NCBI RefSeq assembly: GCF_025947145.1
Contig: NZ_CP109999.1
Location: 1,798,001 to 1,862,000 of the forward strand
Direction: 5' to 3'
From: Flavobacterium sp. N1994
GTDB lineage: Bacteria > Bacteroidota > Bacteroidia > Flavobacteriales > Flavobacteriaceae
DNA: 64,000 nt
Part shown: positions 17,635 through 28,196 of the stretch, in pieces
How positions within the stretch are numbered: position 1 is the first letter of the stretch
How the letters are laid out: each line of letters starts with the position of its first letter
The notes under the pieces: model-generated
Databases searched by the model: none
What the model saw: the letters and a program-made list of their open reading frames with translations, nothing else
What the model was told of the DNA's origin: nothing
Made by a program: the position numbers and the translations under genes

Positions 17635-20600
17635 CTATCTTTTTAATGAGAAATGGGCTTTAAATTGTTTAGCTGTGGCGTTTTCTATATAATCTACACT
17701 AAACCAGTAATCATCTGAAGGTAAGAGATGTCCGTTAAACGTTCCATCCCAACCATCGCCTGTAGAACTGATTTGTTTCAACAGTTTGCCATAGCGGTCA
17801 AATATATAAATTTTTGCGTTAGGTTGTCCACCTAATCCAACAATATTCCAAGTATCGTGTATTCCATCGCCATTCGGGGTGAAGTAATGTGGGTAATCAA
17901 TGATTTCTACGTTTGGTATAACAAGCTCCTCACAACTATAAGCTATGCCGTCTTCTGTGTCCCAAACATGAATTACATGGGTTCCTAACGAAACACTGTC
18001 AAAAATAGTGCTCGCCTGTCTTGGTCCATCATCCAAACTGTATTCATACGTTCCATATCCTTGAATAAGTACCGTAATAATTTGTTGTTCAGTAAAGGCA
18101 TTAGTTACTGTATACCCAATAGTTCCAGTCGGAATAGAAGCTTGCCCTGATTGTATCACCGCAAACGAGGCCGAGGTAGTATCACAAGCCAGTGCACTAT
18201 TACTAGTAACATGCACCGTATAATTTCTAGTAGCTCCCGTTGCCGATGAAGTGTTCACCGTATACGTTGGTCCTGTTGCCCCTGCTATCGGAGTAGTGGC
18301 TGCATCCTCAAACCATTCAAAAGTATAATTCCCGGGATTAGCAATACCACTATCTAGTGTTAATGGTCTTACTACTGCGTTGGTATCAAAGTTAACACAA
18401 ATCGTATTCACACCATTATCCGTTACGATAATAGGATTAGGATAACGCTCCACGGTGATATCAATAGTGGTAATAGCATAACATAACGGTGTAATGGTAT
18501 TACTGCTGTTCTCTACCTTAACCCATATTGTATCGGTATCTGGGTCGGTTTGATAGGCTTGAGCTTGGGCTAGTGTTAAGGCATTTGTCCCTGCTGTAGC
18601 GTCTGCCAAACTAGTATAATAACTTACTAAGAATACCGTTGGGCTTTGTCCATTAAGGATAGCCGTAGCATATTGAGTCAAGTCAATTTGGTGGATACCA
18701 TCATAAGGGTCATTATAATTATCACATTCTGCAAAAGTTTGTGCCCCTGTAGCGGTAGCATATTGTTCTACGGCTAAAGTAAGTACTCCTGTATTAGTAC
18801 ATCCTGTGGTATTGTTTACTACTCTAATGTAGATGTTTTGTGAATTGGCAGTAACATTAGTATACGGAGATACTAGCGGTAGTTGTCCTGTATTAGTCAG
18901 TGGATTAGCGCCTGCTGCTGTTAAGTAGTAGCTTATCGTAAAGTCTGTAGTAGCTTGTGCTGCTCCTAGTATCTGTGGGGCTAACAATGGGTTAGTCAAA
19001 TCAAATGGGGCTAATCCATCGGTATCATTATCACATACTCTATAAGGAGCTAATGGTTGTACTACCGTTGGCAGTGGATTCACTTTCAAAGCTTGTTCAA
19101 CCAGTACATAACAGTGATTCCCTTGATAGTCCACTCTGGTGTTCTCTACTCGTATCCAAACATTAGTCCCCACTAAAGCGTTGGTTGGGGTTAGTATTTC
19201 GTTGGCTACAATATTATTTTCTGCATCTGCTTGTGTTGGGAAGTAATGGAAACTTAAGTTCGGGTCATTATTTCTAATGTAGCTTTCATTAACCGTTAAA
19301 TCAAAATACTCCAACATATCTCCTGGATTGTTATCATCACATTTTGGTGCCAAAGCTGGTGGATTGGTATTTGGAGTTGGAATTGGTAAGACTCTAATAT
19401 CCAAGGTCGTGATACTTTCACAATTCGCCGGTGCTGGACTACTCACTACTACTCCCAAGGTTTGTACCGCTGGATGTAATAGGTCGTTTTGATACGCTGT
19501 TGGTGTAGTAATTGGATTAGTATGGGTTTGTGCTTCTAGTAAACTTGGATAATACGTTACGGTATATCCTAATAATCCTTGGGTGATTTGCGCATTTTTT
19601 ACCGTTAAATCAAAAGTATGGTATTGATTGTTTGGATTCGCATCATCATCACACAAACTAAGCGGAGTGGGTGTAGTAAGCAACAGTGGAGTGTTAATAT
19701 GCAACAAGAAGGTGCCTATATTATAACAATGGGTCACATTGTTCTCTACTCTAACCCATATTGTCTGACCATTACTGCCAACATAGTTCGTGTCTGGTAT
19801 AATCGGTGCGGTTCCTACTTGGGCTAAAGCTAAGCTGGTGTAATACGTTACACTATAGGCTGTAGCTGGCAAAGGTTGTTGTGATAGAACACTAGCGGTT
19901 AACTGTGTTAAATCAACTCTTGTACTTGCATCTTGTGGATTGTTATCTGTATCACATACCGTAATATCAACTAAAGATACTGGCGTTTTTGGACTCGGAT
20001 TAACATCCAACTCTATGGGAATAACACTAACGCAGTGGGTTAAATTATCTTCCGCTCTTACATAAATAATCTGTACAAACGGATTGATATTAATATACTG
20101 CGCCGGATTAGGAATCGTAGTACCATGACTAGCAGCATCTTGTGGCGTTTCATGGAAACTTACCGTATAAGTGGTAATCGAGTTTAATAATCCTGGTAAC
20201 AAACTCGTTAAATCAAAAGTAGTAAACCCATCTTGATCATCATCACAAAGTGTGTAAGGTTGTGTAAGTGGAATTAAACTTGGTAAAGGCTCTACTCTAA
20301 TATCCATCGTAGAGATAACAGAACATCCTGTGGCATTATTGGTAATGCTTATCCCTAAGGTTTGAACATATTGTATCTGGTTTTGGTATAATAAATTAGT
20401 GATTTCATTAGTCCCATTCTGAGCATCCCCTAAACTGATATAAAACCTAACCGTCATTCCCGTTTGTCCCAATAAAATATCATTGATCTTACTACCTAAA
20501 TCAAAGGTCTCAAAGCCGATATTACTTTGGTCAACATCACAAAGAGAATACTGTGGGTAGTTCGGCTGAAGTGAATTCGGTATCGGATTCACTACTAATT

Positions 20601-23600
20601 GCAAGGTTACTACATCATAGCATCCCGTAGCGATTGTCTCCACTCGAACATAAAGCGTTTGGGTGTTTGGACTAGCATTCACATAACTAGAAATACTAGT
20701 GATAGCATTGGTTCCTGCATCAGCATCTGATTGACTTGTGTAAAAAGTTACTGTGGTTAATGCTGGGTTGATACTGCCCAATATCTCATTAATTTTTGTG
20801 GTTAAATCAAAAGTCTCAAATCCAACTGCTCCTGTGTAATCACATAAAGCATAAGGCGTTGGTTGGGTCGCAACTGGAGTCTTGTTGACTATTAATTGGA
20901 GTTGAACATAATTAGCACAACCTGTTAGGGTATAAAATACACGAACATATATTGTTTGAGTATTAGGTTGAATATTGGTGTAGGAGCTTGGTAAAGGGTT
21001 AGCTCCTATTAAAGCATCATCAGGTGTTTCATGATAAGTAACGGACACTCCAAGAGGTAGAGGCGCACCCGGAGGTGTTCCTGTTATTTCATTGGTAGCA
21101 TCTGTTAAATTGAAGGTGCCAAAACCATCATTATTCGGATCACATATTTGCAGTGGTGTCGGAGTAATGGCCACTGGCCCTTGAGTTACGCGTAATAATT
21201 GTGTCGTGGTAGCATAACATCCTGTAGCATTATTCTCTACTCGTATGTATACAATCTCTGTATCAAATCCTAAATAAGTCTGTGGGGTTGGTATAGGATT
21301 GGTAAGAGTTTGTGCATCAGCAAGTGAATGGTAATAGGTTACCGTTACTCCTGTAACGCCACCTGTTACTGTTCCTTCATTTACAGTCAAATTAAATACT
21401 GCTGTTGGAGATATTCCATTACTACATTGAAAGATAGGCTGTGGTAAAACCGCCACTGGTAATGGATTAACAATCAAGTTAAAGAAACCTGTCGTATTAC
21501 AACCTGTAATATTGTCACTAATGTTTATCCAAATCTTTTGTGGATTACTAATGTTGGAATAAAAATTAGGCAAAGCATTAGTTTGAGCTTGAGCATCGGC
21601 TAAGGTTTCATAATAACTTACTGTTACTCCTAATTGTCCATTGGCAACTTCCAAACTTTTGGTTCCTAAATCAAAAACCTCTACTCCATCACCCGGATTG
21701 TTGATATCACAAAGTAGATAATCTGTGATGTTTGGATTAGGTAGTGGAATAGGATTAACTATTAGATTAAAAGAGGTCGTCGAATAACAACTCGGTGAAC
21801 CTAAATTATATGCTCTAACATAAATTGTTTGAAATCCAGCATTATTAATATTACAATACGGACTTGTTAGTGGATTGGCTCCTGTTTGAGCATTGGTTGG
21901 GGTCTCGTGATAGGTAATAACAACATTAGGATTAGTACTTATCTCTATGTCTTTTGTTGTTAAAGTAAAACAATAAATACCATCATTATTTAAACTGTCA
22001 TCACAAACTACATAATCTGTAGGGGTGGTAATAACTGGTGGTGGTGTTACTGTGATTGTAGCAGAGCCAGTTTGATTTTGCACACAAGTAGGAAATCCTC
22101 CAGAGCCTGCTACACTTACTAATTGATAAGTAAAGGAGCCTATAACTGAGGTAGAATATGGAATTGAAACACCACTACCAGTAACATCAATAAGTGTGGT
22201 TGACAATCCATTTGGATCTAAAAAAGTAAAAGTATAAGGAATAATTCCGTTTGACCCTGTAAAGGTGATAGAAGGGCTTGGTGAATTTTGACATACGGTA
22301 GTTGTGCCAGAAATTGTAGCTGTTGGCATTGGATTTACAGTAATTGTAGAAGAACCAGTCTGTGGTTGTGAACAAGCTGGTGTAGTAGAACTTGAGACAC
22401 TTACTAGTTGATAGGTAAACATACCGGCTACTGCAGTGGATATGGGAAGTGCAATGCTATTATTACCAATGGTGGTTGAAATTGTCTGGGATACTCCACT
22501 AGGATCTAAATAAGTGAATGTATATGGCGCAACTCCATTAGACCCGGTAAAGGTTATGGCAAGATTGGGGGTATATTGGCATGTAAGAATATTTGAAGAA
22601 ATCGTACCATTTGGTATAGGATTAACCGTTACAGTTGCTGAACCGACTTCTGGCTGAGTGTTTGTTCCAGCTGGAGTTGTTATAGTAACACTTACTAAAT
22701 TATAAACGGTGGTTGCATTAACAGATGCAATAACATCGGTATAATTTCCTGTTGCATCTAAAGTAATTTGTCTTGGATTTCCTCCAACTGTAAAATTAAC
22801 CGTTGCATTTGGTGTTCCTGTAAAGGTAATGTTAGCTGGACTTCCACTACAAATGGTAGTTGTACCTGAAATGGATACAAAAGGCAATGCAACAACAATC
22901 AACTGAAAACTAGTAACTGCAAAATTTGTTGGAGTAGCATTCTCCGATAAAACAGCATAAATTCTCTGCGGATTTGATGTGTTTACAAATGAACCAATAT
23001 TTACAATTGGATTTGTTCCTGCATTTGCATCTGTTAATGTGGGATAATAAGTAACGGTATAATTAGCTGGAGCATTGGCCCCATAAATTATTGAAGTTTG
23101 CGGATTAAAATTAAATGTTGAAACTCCCGTATTACCAGTTGTTTCATAGCTATACAAATCGGGAGGAGTTCCAGGAATAGGTAGGTTAGTACATAAAGCT
23201 GGATTAATATGTAAAGTAAATTGCTTTGTAAAGAAACATCCTGTGTCAAAATCTTCAATACCTACATAGATTATTTCTCCATCAACACCATTATAGTTTG
23301 TAACATTTACTATTGAAGATAATGCAAATTGCTCTGCTTCTAATAAAGTATGGTAATACTTAACAGTGTCAGAGGATCCATTTAAAATAGTGGTAGTATT
23401 ATTTGTAAAATCAAAAGGAGCACTGCACTGAGTTATATCGTTTGGAGTACCAATTGCATGTGTAGCAAGATATTCAACCACCATTGAATCAGACTGTTGA
23501 CATCCTCCTGGATAGGTAATTGTAATACCATAATTACCCGGTTGAGTTATAGTATAATTATAGGTGTTGCCTCCTATTGGATTCCCGTTTAATGTCCAAG

Positions 23601-24591
23601 AATATGTTGCACCAGGAACTGACGCTGAACCTGCTTGTACAACTACCGTCTTTGAACCACAAATTGCTCTTGGTCCTGAAAAATCTGTTTGTCCTTGAAA
23701 TTCTGATCCTGTTCCACTGATGTCGGGCGATCCAATATCAAAACTTCCTCCTGCTAAAAAAACAGCTGAATCATATAAACTATCATCTCTATCGGCAACG
23801 ATAAGTTTAATATGGTATAAATTATTTGGAATTACAGGCGATGAAGCCGTCATCAAAACCGTCTCTCCATTAAAATTTGTCGCAGAAGTCCCTGCATTAG
23901 TTCCGCCGTTAAAATTACCAAAATAGTTTGCATTTAAGGAACCACAATTGGTGCCAAATCCTGTATAATACTGACCATCTCTAATGGTTACAACAGAAAT
24001 TGGAATAGTAGTATTGGGCACTAATGCCAAATTGGTAGTAGGTGTCCCTGCCGTTACATTGGTTAAGAAAAAAGCGAAAGCATCAGAATAACCACATTGA
24101 TAATCTCCGTATTCTTCAGAAGCAAAGAGAAAATCAAAACTCATATTAGCAGTAAAAGGAGTAAAATCAAACTCTAAAATTGTAGCATCATTATAATCTG
24201 TTACAGTAATTCCCGCCGCTTGCATATAATCTAACAATTCTTGATCCCCAGGCCATCCTAAATCCAAAAAAGTACCAAGATCGGAAGTATTTGGACCTGG
24301 TGTTCCTGTTACATCACCTGAGCTCAAAATAACACCAGAAGTTAATGGAAAACTAGGATTCGTATTGGTAAAATAGCCAATACCATTTGAGGAACCAAAA
24401 TCAGTTCCTGTACTCCAAGTTATATTGCTAATGGTTCCAACACAAGAAGAACTTCCCCCTGATGAAGGAGCAAATAAAACATCTTGAACAAGTTGCGGAA
24501 CAGTATAGGTTGAAGTATCTACAGTAATGGACTGAGAAAAGGAATTGAATCCTGCAAGAAGAGTGAAAAATAAAAATAAAATACGTTTCAT
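17635..24591 (-). CDS. Giant repetitive surface adhesin with T9SS type B sorting domain
   Basis: A 2318-residue secreted protein. In order: signal peptide (residues 1-19, ending FNSFSQ); choice-of-anchor L-like domain (about 40-290, with FDFTPFTANMSFDFLFASEEYG-type text); an Ig-like segment; about 14 related units of roughly 75-130 residues (about 380-2060); and a C-terminal T9SS type B / gliding-motility-associated domain starting at FTPNGDGIHDTW and ending in FSLKR. Most units share a CDxxxDG-like entry, a FDLT strand, a V[ST]YY.[ST]L.[DE]A..GTNP strand and a closing IYVRVEN..TGC strand. Three Ig-like units with repeated TFTGSNG text interrupt the series near residues 570-850. Likely exported through SprA and the T9SS with the adjacent PorP/SprF protein. 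Ligand unknown. Confidence 0.93.
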   Translation of the reverse strand: MKRILFLFFTLLAGFNSFSQSITVDTSTYTVPQLVQDVLFAPSSGGSSSCVGTISNITWSTGTDFGSSNGIGYFTNTNPSFPLTSGVILSSGDVTGTPGPNTSDLGTFLDLGWPGDQELLDYMQAAGITVTDYNDATILEFDFTPFTANMSFDFLFASEEYGDYQCGYSDAFAFFLTNVTAGTPTTNLALVPNTTIPISVVTIRDGQYYTGFGTNCGSLNANYFGNFNGGTNAGTSATNFNGETVLMTASSPVIPNNLYHIKLIVADRDDSLYDSAVFLAGGSFDIGSPDISGTGSEFQGQTDFSGPRAICGSKTVVVQAGSASVPGATYSWTLNGNPIGGNTYNYTITQPGNYGITITYPGGCQQSDSMVVEYLATHAIGTPNDITQCSAPFDFTNNTTTILNGSSDTVKYYHTLLEAEQFALSSIVNVTNYNGVDGEIIYVGIEDFDTGCFFTKQFTLHINPALCTNLPIPGTPPDLYSYETTGNTGVSTFNFNPQTSIIYGANAPANYTVTYYPTLTDANAGTNPIVNIGSFVNTSNPQRIYAVLSENATPTNFAVTSFQLIVVALPFVSISGTTTICSGSPANITFTGTPNATVNFTVGGNPRQITLDATGNYTDVIASVNATTVYNLVSVTITTPAGTNTQPEVGSATVTVNPIPNGTISSNILTCQYTPNLAITFTGSNGVAPYTFTYLDPSGVSQTISTTIGNNSIALPISTAVAGMFTYQLVSVSSSTTPACSQPQTGSSTITVNPMPTATISGTTTVCQNSPSPSITFTGSNGIIPYTFTFLDPNGLSTTLIDVTGSGVSIPYSTSVIGSFTYQLVSVAGSGGFPTCVQNQTGSATITVTPPPVITTPTDYVVCDDSLNNDGIYCFTLTTKDIEISTNPNVVITYHETPTNAQTGANPLTSPYCNINNAGFQTIYVRAYNLGSPSCYSTTSFNLIVNPIPLPNPNITDYLLCDINNPGDGVEVFDLGTKSLEVANGQLGVTVSYYETLADAQAQTNALPNFYSNISNPQKIWINISDNITGCNTTGFFNLIVNPLPVAVLPQPIFQCSNGISPTAVFNLTVNEGTVTGGVTGVTVTYYHSLADAQTLTNPIPTPQTYLGFDTEIVYIRVENNATGCYATTTQLLRVTQGPVAITPTPLQICDPNNDGFGTFNLTDATNEITGTPPGAPLPLGVSVTYHETPDDALIGANPLPSSYTNIQPNTQTIYVRVFYTLTGCANYVQLQLIVNKTPVATQPTPYALCDYTGAVGFETFDLTTKINEILGSINPALTTVTFYTSQSDADAGTNAITSISSYVNASPNTQTLYVRVETIATGCYDVVTLQLVVNPIPNSLQPNYPQYSLCDVDQSNIGFETFDLGSKINDILLGQTGMTVRFYISLGDAQNGTNEITNLLYQNQIQYVQTLGISITNNATGCSVISTMDIRVEPLPSLIPLTQPYTLCDDDQDGFTTFDLTSLLPGLLNSITTYTVSFHETPQDAASHGTTIPNPAQYININPFVQIIYVRAEDNLTHCVSVIPIELDVNPSPKTPVSLVDITVCDTDNNPQDASTRVDLTQLTASVLSQQPLPATAYSVTYYTSLALAQVGTAPIIPDTNYVGSNGQTIWVRVENNVTHCYNIGTFLLHINTPLLLTTPTPLSLCDDDANPNNQYHTFDLTVKNAQITQGLLGYTVTYYPSLLEAQTHTNPITTPTAYQNDLLHPAVQTLGVVVSSPAPANCESITTLDIRVLPIPTPNTNPPALAPKCDDNNPGDMLEYFDLTVNESYIRNNDPNLSFHYFPTQADAENNIVANEILTPTNALVGTNVWIRVENTRVDYQGNHCYVLVEQALKVNPLPTVVQPLAPYRVCDNDTDGLAPFDLTNPLLAPQILGAAQATTDFTISYYLTAAGANPLTNTGQLPLVSPYTNVTANSQNIYIRVVNNTTGCTNTGVLTLAVEQYATATGAQTFAECDNYNDPYDGIHQIDLTQYATAILNGQSPTVFLVSYYTSLADATAGTNALTLAQAQAYQTDPDTDTIWVKVENSSNTITPLCYAITTIDITVERYPNPIIVTDNGVNTICVNFDTNAVVRPLTLDSGIANPGNYTFEWFEDAATTPIAGATGPTYTVNTSSATGATRNYTVHVTSNSALACDTTSASFAVIQSGQASIPTGTIGYTVTNAFTEQQIITVLIQGYGTYEYSLDDGPRQASTIFDSVSLGTHVIHVWDTEDGIAYSCEELVIPNVEIIDYPHYFTPNGDGIHDTWNIVGLGGQPNAKIYIFDRYGKLLKQISSTGDGWDGTFNGHLLPSDDYWFSVDYIENATAKQFKAHFSLKR
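18450..22030 (-). repeat. Tandem protein repeats in the adhesin (coding)
   Basis: The coding DNA for the CDxxxDG / VTYYxSLADAQ / IYVRVENxxTGC units. DNA copies are diverged but share blocks such as TTAAATCAAA (reading FDLT on the other strand) at similar spacing. Copies vary enough that slippage has not recently homogenised the array. Confidence 0.75.
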
Positions 24592-24692
24592 TAATACAAA
24601 ATGGTATGAGTGTTTCTAATTTTAAAAATCACTGTAAATGTTAATTAATTGTTTAATTGCCAAATATAAGTATTCACAGAAAATAACTTTGT

Positions 24693-24700
24693 TAAATTTG
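24693..24700 (+). promoter_or_regulatory. -7 box for the NifU-family gene
   Basis: TAAATTTG fully matches TAnnTTTG and lies 20 bases before the ATG at 24721, in the 129-base divergent gap with the adhesin gene. Confidence 0.6.
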
Positions 24701-24720
24701 CAGAAAAATATACCTTTCTG

Positions 24721-25617
24721 ATGAAAATTTCGATAAAAGAAACACAAAATCCGACCATAGTAAAATTTGTATTCCCAAATTTTATAACTGACAATCAAAG
24801 CTTTGAATATAAAAACATAGATGAAGCCAAAAATTCCCCTTTAGCACAACAACTGTTCTACTTGCCTTTTGTAAAAACAGTATACATTTCAGGGAATTTT
24901 ATTGCCATTGAAAGATACAGTATCGTTGAATGGACTGATGTTGAAGAAGATGTTGCTGAACAAATTGAAAATTATGTCAATAACGGAGGAATCATTGTAT
25001 TACCAAATGAAAATCCAGTTAAAAAACAACCTATTAGTGTTTATGGAGAAACCACGCCAAATCCAGCTTCACTTAAATTTGTAGTCAACAAAGCACTAAC
25101 AAAAACAGCTGCCGAATTCAAAAATATTGATGAAGCCAAAGCCTCGCCATTGGCACAAGAACTATTCAAATTTCATTTTGTAAAAGAGATTTTTATAGCC
25201 GAAAATTATATTTCCATTACTAAGTACGATAGTATTTCTTGGGATGAAATTACTCTGGAGTTACGCACATTCATCAAACAATTCATTGAAAATGGGGGAA
25301 CTGTTATTGACGAAAGTCAAATTGTAAACAGTGAAAAACAGGAAAAACAACAAATTAAAAACTTTGATACGCTTGATACTACTTCACAACAAATCATCAA
25401 TATCTTGGAAGAATATGTAAAGCCTGCCGTTGCTGCCGATGGGGGTAATATTCTTTTCGATTCGTATGATGAAAATGAAAAACGAGTAAAAGTAGTACTT
25501 CAAGGAGCATGTAATGGTTGCCCATCTTCCACTTTTACTTTGAAAAGCGGCATCGAAAACATGCTAAAAGATATGCTCAACGATAAAGATATTATAGTGG
25601 AAGCGTTAAACGGATAA
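24721..25617 (+). CDS. NifU family iron-sulfur scaffold with duplicated N-terminal domain
   Basis: A 298-residue protein. Two tandem Nfu-N-like domains (about residues 1-90 and 108-198) share NIDEAK.SPLAQ.LF and F.....V....I...Y.....W with each other. The C-terminal NifU domain (about 220-298) carries the Fe-S-binding CxxC in GACNGCPSS (C264, C267). Nfu proteins accept and deliver 4Fe-4S clusters; the single CxxC implies cluster assembly between two subunits. It is transcribed from its own promoter box and closed by a terminator. The doubled N-domain is the unusual part. Confidence 0.92.
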   Translation: MKISIKETQNPTIVKFVFPNFITDNQSFEYKNIDEAKNSPLAQQLFYLPFVKTVYISGNFIAIERYSIVEWTDVEEDVAEQIENYVNNGGIIVLPNENPVKKQPISVYGETTPNPASLKFVVNKALTKTAAEFKNIDEAKASPLAQELFKFHFVKEIFIAENYISITKYDSISWDEITLELRTFIKQFIENGGTVIDESQIVNSEKQEKQQIKNFDTLDTTSQQIINILEEYVKPAVAADGGNILFDSYDENEKRVKVVLQGACNGCPSSTFTLKSGIENMLKDMLNDKDIIVEALNG

Positions 25618-25646
25618 CAATTTTTCCAAAATAAAAAAGTACTTTT

Positions 25647-25674
25647 AAGCGTCTGAAATGAGACGCTTTTTTTG
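25647..25674 (+). terminator. Rho-independent terminator after the NifU gene
   Basis: AAGCGTCT (25647-25654) pairs with AGACGCTT (25661-25668) around a 6-base loop, followed by T7. An in-frame ATG inside the loop and stem (25658) would give a false N-terminal extension to the next gene. Confidence 0.92.
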
Positions 25675-25681
25675 TCAAAAC

Positions 25682-27700
25682 ATGAACGAACTACAACACG
25701 AAACCAGTCCTTACCTACTCCAACACGCCAACAATCCTGTTCATTGGAACGCTTGGAATCCAAAATCATTGGCAAAAGCCAAAGATGAAAACAAACTAAT
25801 CATCGTTAGTATTGGCTACTCCGCTTGTCATTGGTGTCATGTGATGGAACACGAAAGTTTTGAAAACGAAGAAGTCGCAGCCGTGATGAACGCTCATTTT
25901 ATCAACATCAAAATTGATCGAGAAGAACGCCCCGATATTGATGCTGTGTATATGAAAGCGGTTCAACTAATGACCGGTCAAGGGGGTTGGCCCATGAATG
26001 TAGTGACTTTACCTGATGGAAGACCCGTTTGGGGCGGCACGTATTTTAGAAAAAACGATTGGATTAATACTCTCGAAAGACTTCAGGAAATTTATACACA
26101 ACAACCTGAAACCATTTTAGACTATGCTCAAAAATTACACGACGGATTACAATCTATAAGTGTTATTGCAACAAATGATTCGGATACTAATTTTGATTTT
26201 GAATTACTTTCAACATTGGTAACCAAATGGGAACGAAGTTTTGATTGGGATTTTGGAGGCATGGCTAGAGCTCCTAAGTTTATGATGCCTAATAATTATG
26301 AGTTTTTATTACGCTATGGCTATCAAACTAAAAACCAGACTGTTTTGGATTTTGTAAATCTCACCTTAACCAAAATGGCTTATGGTGGCTTATTCGACAC
26401 TGTTGATGGCGGATTTTCTCGCTATTCTGTCGATATGAAATGGCATGTCCCTCATTTTGAAAAAATGCTTTATGACAATGGACAATTGATTTCGCTTTAC
26501 GCGAATGCTTATAAATTGACCCAAAACAAACTGTACAAAGAAGTCATTGAAAAAACCTTGACTTTCGTCGAAAAAGAATGGTTGACCCAAGAAGGAAGTT
26601 TCTATTCTGCGCTTGATGCCGATAGTTTAAATGCTGAAAACCATCTAGAAGAAGGCGCTTTTTATGTTTGGACCAAAGACGAATTGCAAGCCTTACTTGA
26701 AGAGGATTTTGAGTTGTTTTCAGCCGTTTTCAATATCAATGAATTTGGATTTTGGGAGCAAGAACACTATGTTTTAATTCAAAGTCAATCCTTGGAAACC
26801 ATTGCAAAAGAGTATTCCATTCCCATAGAAAAATTGGAACAAAAGAAAAAATCTTGGGAACAACTGCTTTATGTGGAAAGAGAAAAAAGAAGCAAACCCA
26901 GATTAGATGACAAAAGCCTAACTTCATGGAATGCCCTTATGCTAAAAGGTTTTGTAGAAGCTTACAAGGCATTGGGCAACCCAAACTATTTGACCATTGC
27001 TTTGCAAAACGCTAATTTTATCATCAAAAACATATGGAGTCCAGAAGGCAATTTGAATCACAGTTACAAAGACGGAAAAGCGACCATTAATGGTTTTCTA
27101 GAAGATTATGCTCATGTCATTTCCGCTTTTATTGCAATATATGAAGTAACATTTGATGAAGCATGGTTGCAAAATGCCAAGCAATTGACTGATTATACTT
27201 TTGATTATTTTTATGATGAAAAAGCACAGTTCTTTTCGTTTACTTCTCATTATGATGATGATTTAATAACTCCTTATTTTGAAGTAGAAGACAATGTGAT
27301 TCCAGCTTCCAATTCGGTTATGGCGGATGTTCTATTCCGATTAAGTATTTATTTTGGCAATGCGTATTATGAGAAAATAGCACAACAAATGGTTCAAAAT
27401 ATCATCTCAACCGTTGAATATCCCTCTGCGTTTTCTAATTGGATGACTGTGTTATTGCATTTTTCAGAACAAAATAAAGAATTGGCTATTTGCGGTAATA
27501 ATGCTTTGGATTATTTGCAAAAGATAAATCAGACTTATATCCCGAATATCATCATTGCTGGAAGTCAAGAGAATTCCAAACTTCCTTTCTTGGAAAATCG
27601 ATTTTCTGAAAAGGAAACTTTATTTTATTTGTGCCAGAACAAAACGTGTCAAAAACCAACTGATAATTTTGATGAAATCATCAAGGAAATGGGACTATAA
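25682..27700 (+). CDS. Thioredoxin domain-containing protein (DUF255 / YyaL / SPATA20 family)
   Basis: A 672-residue protein. The N-terminal thioredoxin-like domain carries SACHWCHVM (C49, C52) and the family marker [12 protein letters not shown]. The remainder is a six-hairpin-like alpha/alpha toroid resembling glycosidase folds (segments [24 protein letters not shown] and [10 protein letters not shown]). The biochemical function is not established, and no signal peptide is present. The ATG at 25682 gives the standard [16 protein letters not shown] start; an upstream in-frame ATG sits inside a terminator hairpin. It lies alone between two terminator-like structures. Confidence 0.93.
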   Translation: MNELQHETSPYLLQHANNPVHWNAWNPKSLAKAKDENKLIIVSIGYSACHWCHVMEHESFENEEVAAVMNAHFINIKIDREERPDIDAVYMKAVQLMTGQGGWPMNVVTLPDGRPVWGGTYFRKNDWINTLERLQEIYTQQPETILDYAQKLHDGLQSISVIATNDSDTNFDFELLSTLVTKWERSFDWDFGGMARAPKFMMPNNYEFLLRYGYQTKNQTVLDFVNLTLTKMAYGGLFDTVDGGFSRYSVDMKWHVPHFEKMLYDNGQLISLYANAYKLTQNKLYKEVIEKTLTFVEKEWLTQEGSFYSALDADSLNAENHLEEGAFYVWTKDELQALLEEDFELFSAVFNINEFGFWEQEHYVLIQSQSLETIAKEYSIPIEKLEQKKKSWEQLLYVEREKRSKPRLDDKSLTSWNALMLKGFVEAYKALGNPNYLTIALQNANFIIKNIWSPEGNLNHSYKDGKATINGFLEDYAHVISAFIAIYEVTFDEAWLQNAKQLTDYTFDYFYDEKAQFFSFTSHYDDDLITPYFEVEDNVIPASNSVMADVLFRLSIYFGNAYYEKIAQQMVQNIISTVEYPSAFSNWMTVLLHFSEQNKELAICGNNALDYLQKINQTYIPNIIIAGSQENSKLPFLENRFSEKETLFYLCQNKTCQKPTDNFDEIIKEMGL

Positions 27701-27751
27701 TCAACGAAAATTCGTAATATTGTTATTATTAACCATTTAAAATATAACGTC

Positions 27752-28141
27752 ATGGCATTAGGAGATTTTTTTAAAAAACTATTTGGTTCTTCTACCAAAG
27801 AAATGGCAGATAAAGCAGAAACATTTGCCGAAGAAACATTTGAAAAAGCTAAAGTAGCCGCTGCTCCCTTAGTGGATAAAGTAGAAGATTTTATAGATAC
27901 GGCTAAAGAAAAAGTTAGCGAACACATTCCCGCTGCAAAAGAAGCAGTTGAAAATGCTGTAGAAACGGTTAAAGAAAAAGCAGCTGATTTAGCAGACAAA
28001 GCCGAGAAAATAGCACATGATACTGTGGAAACCGTTAAAGAAAAAGCAAGTGCTTTTGCTAATGATGCCTCTGAAGAAGCTGACGAAGTAAGAACAAAAG
28101 CAGAAGATATTGTAAAACCAGCAGATGAAAATGCGGATTAA
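27752..28141 (+). CDS. Small amphipathic-repeat protein (YtxH/LEA-like), function unknown
   Basis: A 129-residue, Ala/Glu/Lys/Val-rich protein. A short hydrophobic start (MALGDFFKKLFG) is followed by an almost continuous amphipathic helix with imperfect 11-residue-like repeats around VETVKEKA (seen twice at about residues 70-76 and 94-100), resembling LEA and YtxH-type stress proteins. There is no transmembrane segment or catalytic motif. A stress or desiccation role is inference from composition. A -7-like TAATATTG lies about 30 bases upstream. A terminator hairpin follows at 28173-28196. Confidence 0.75.
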   Translation: MALGDFFKKLFGSSTKEMADKAETFAEETFEKAKVAAAPLVDKVEDFIDTAKEKVSEHIPAAKEAVENAVETVKEKAADLADKAEKIAHDTVETVKEKASAFANDASEEADEVRTKAEDIVKPADENAD

Positions 28142-28154
28142 TTTTTAAAATTAT

Positions 28155-28162
28155 TATTTTTG
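28155..28162 (+). promoter_or_regulatory. -7 box upstream of mscS, before a terminator hairpin
   Basis: TATTTTTG fully matches TAnnTTTG. It lies 42 bases before the MscS ATG at 28205, but a terminator-like hairpin (28173-28196) is in between, so transcripts from it would meet the hairpin at once. Confidence 0.45.
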
Positions 28163-28172
28163 TACTCTAATT

Positions 28173-28196
28173 ATCCCGATACGTCGGGATTTTTTT
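28173..28196 (+). terminator. Terminator-like hairpin between the YtxH-like gene and mscS
   Basis: ATCCCGA (28173-28179) and TCGGGAT (28184-28190) form a 7-bp stem with a TACG loop and a T6 run. It most simply ends the upstream gene, yet it sits in the presumed mscS leader. Confidence 0.8.

Noticed and set aside
18450..22030. CRISPR-like array
   Set aside because: Repeats are in frame, diverged and about 225-390 bases long, encoding protein units, not short identical repeats with spacers.
25658..25681. Upstream start for the DUF255 protein
   Set aside because: The codon lies inside the NifU terminator hairpin.
27649..27999. 116-residue open frame on the minus strand across the YtxH-like gene
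   Set aside because: It is the antisense shadow of an Ala/Glu/Lys-rich gene, has serine/alanine-rich composition typical of such shadows and no start context.
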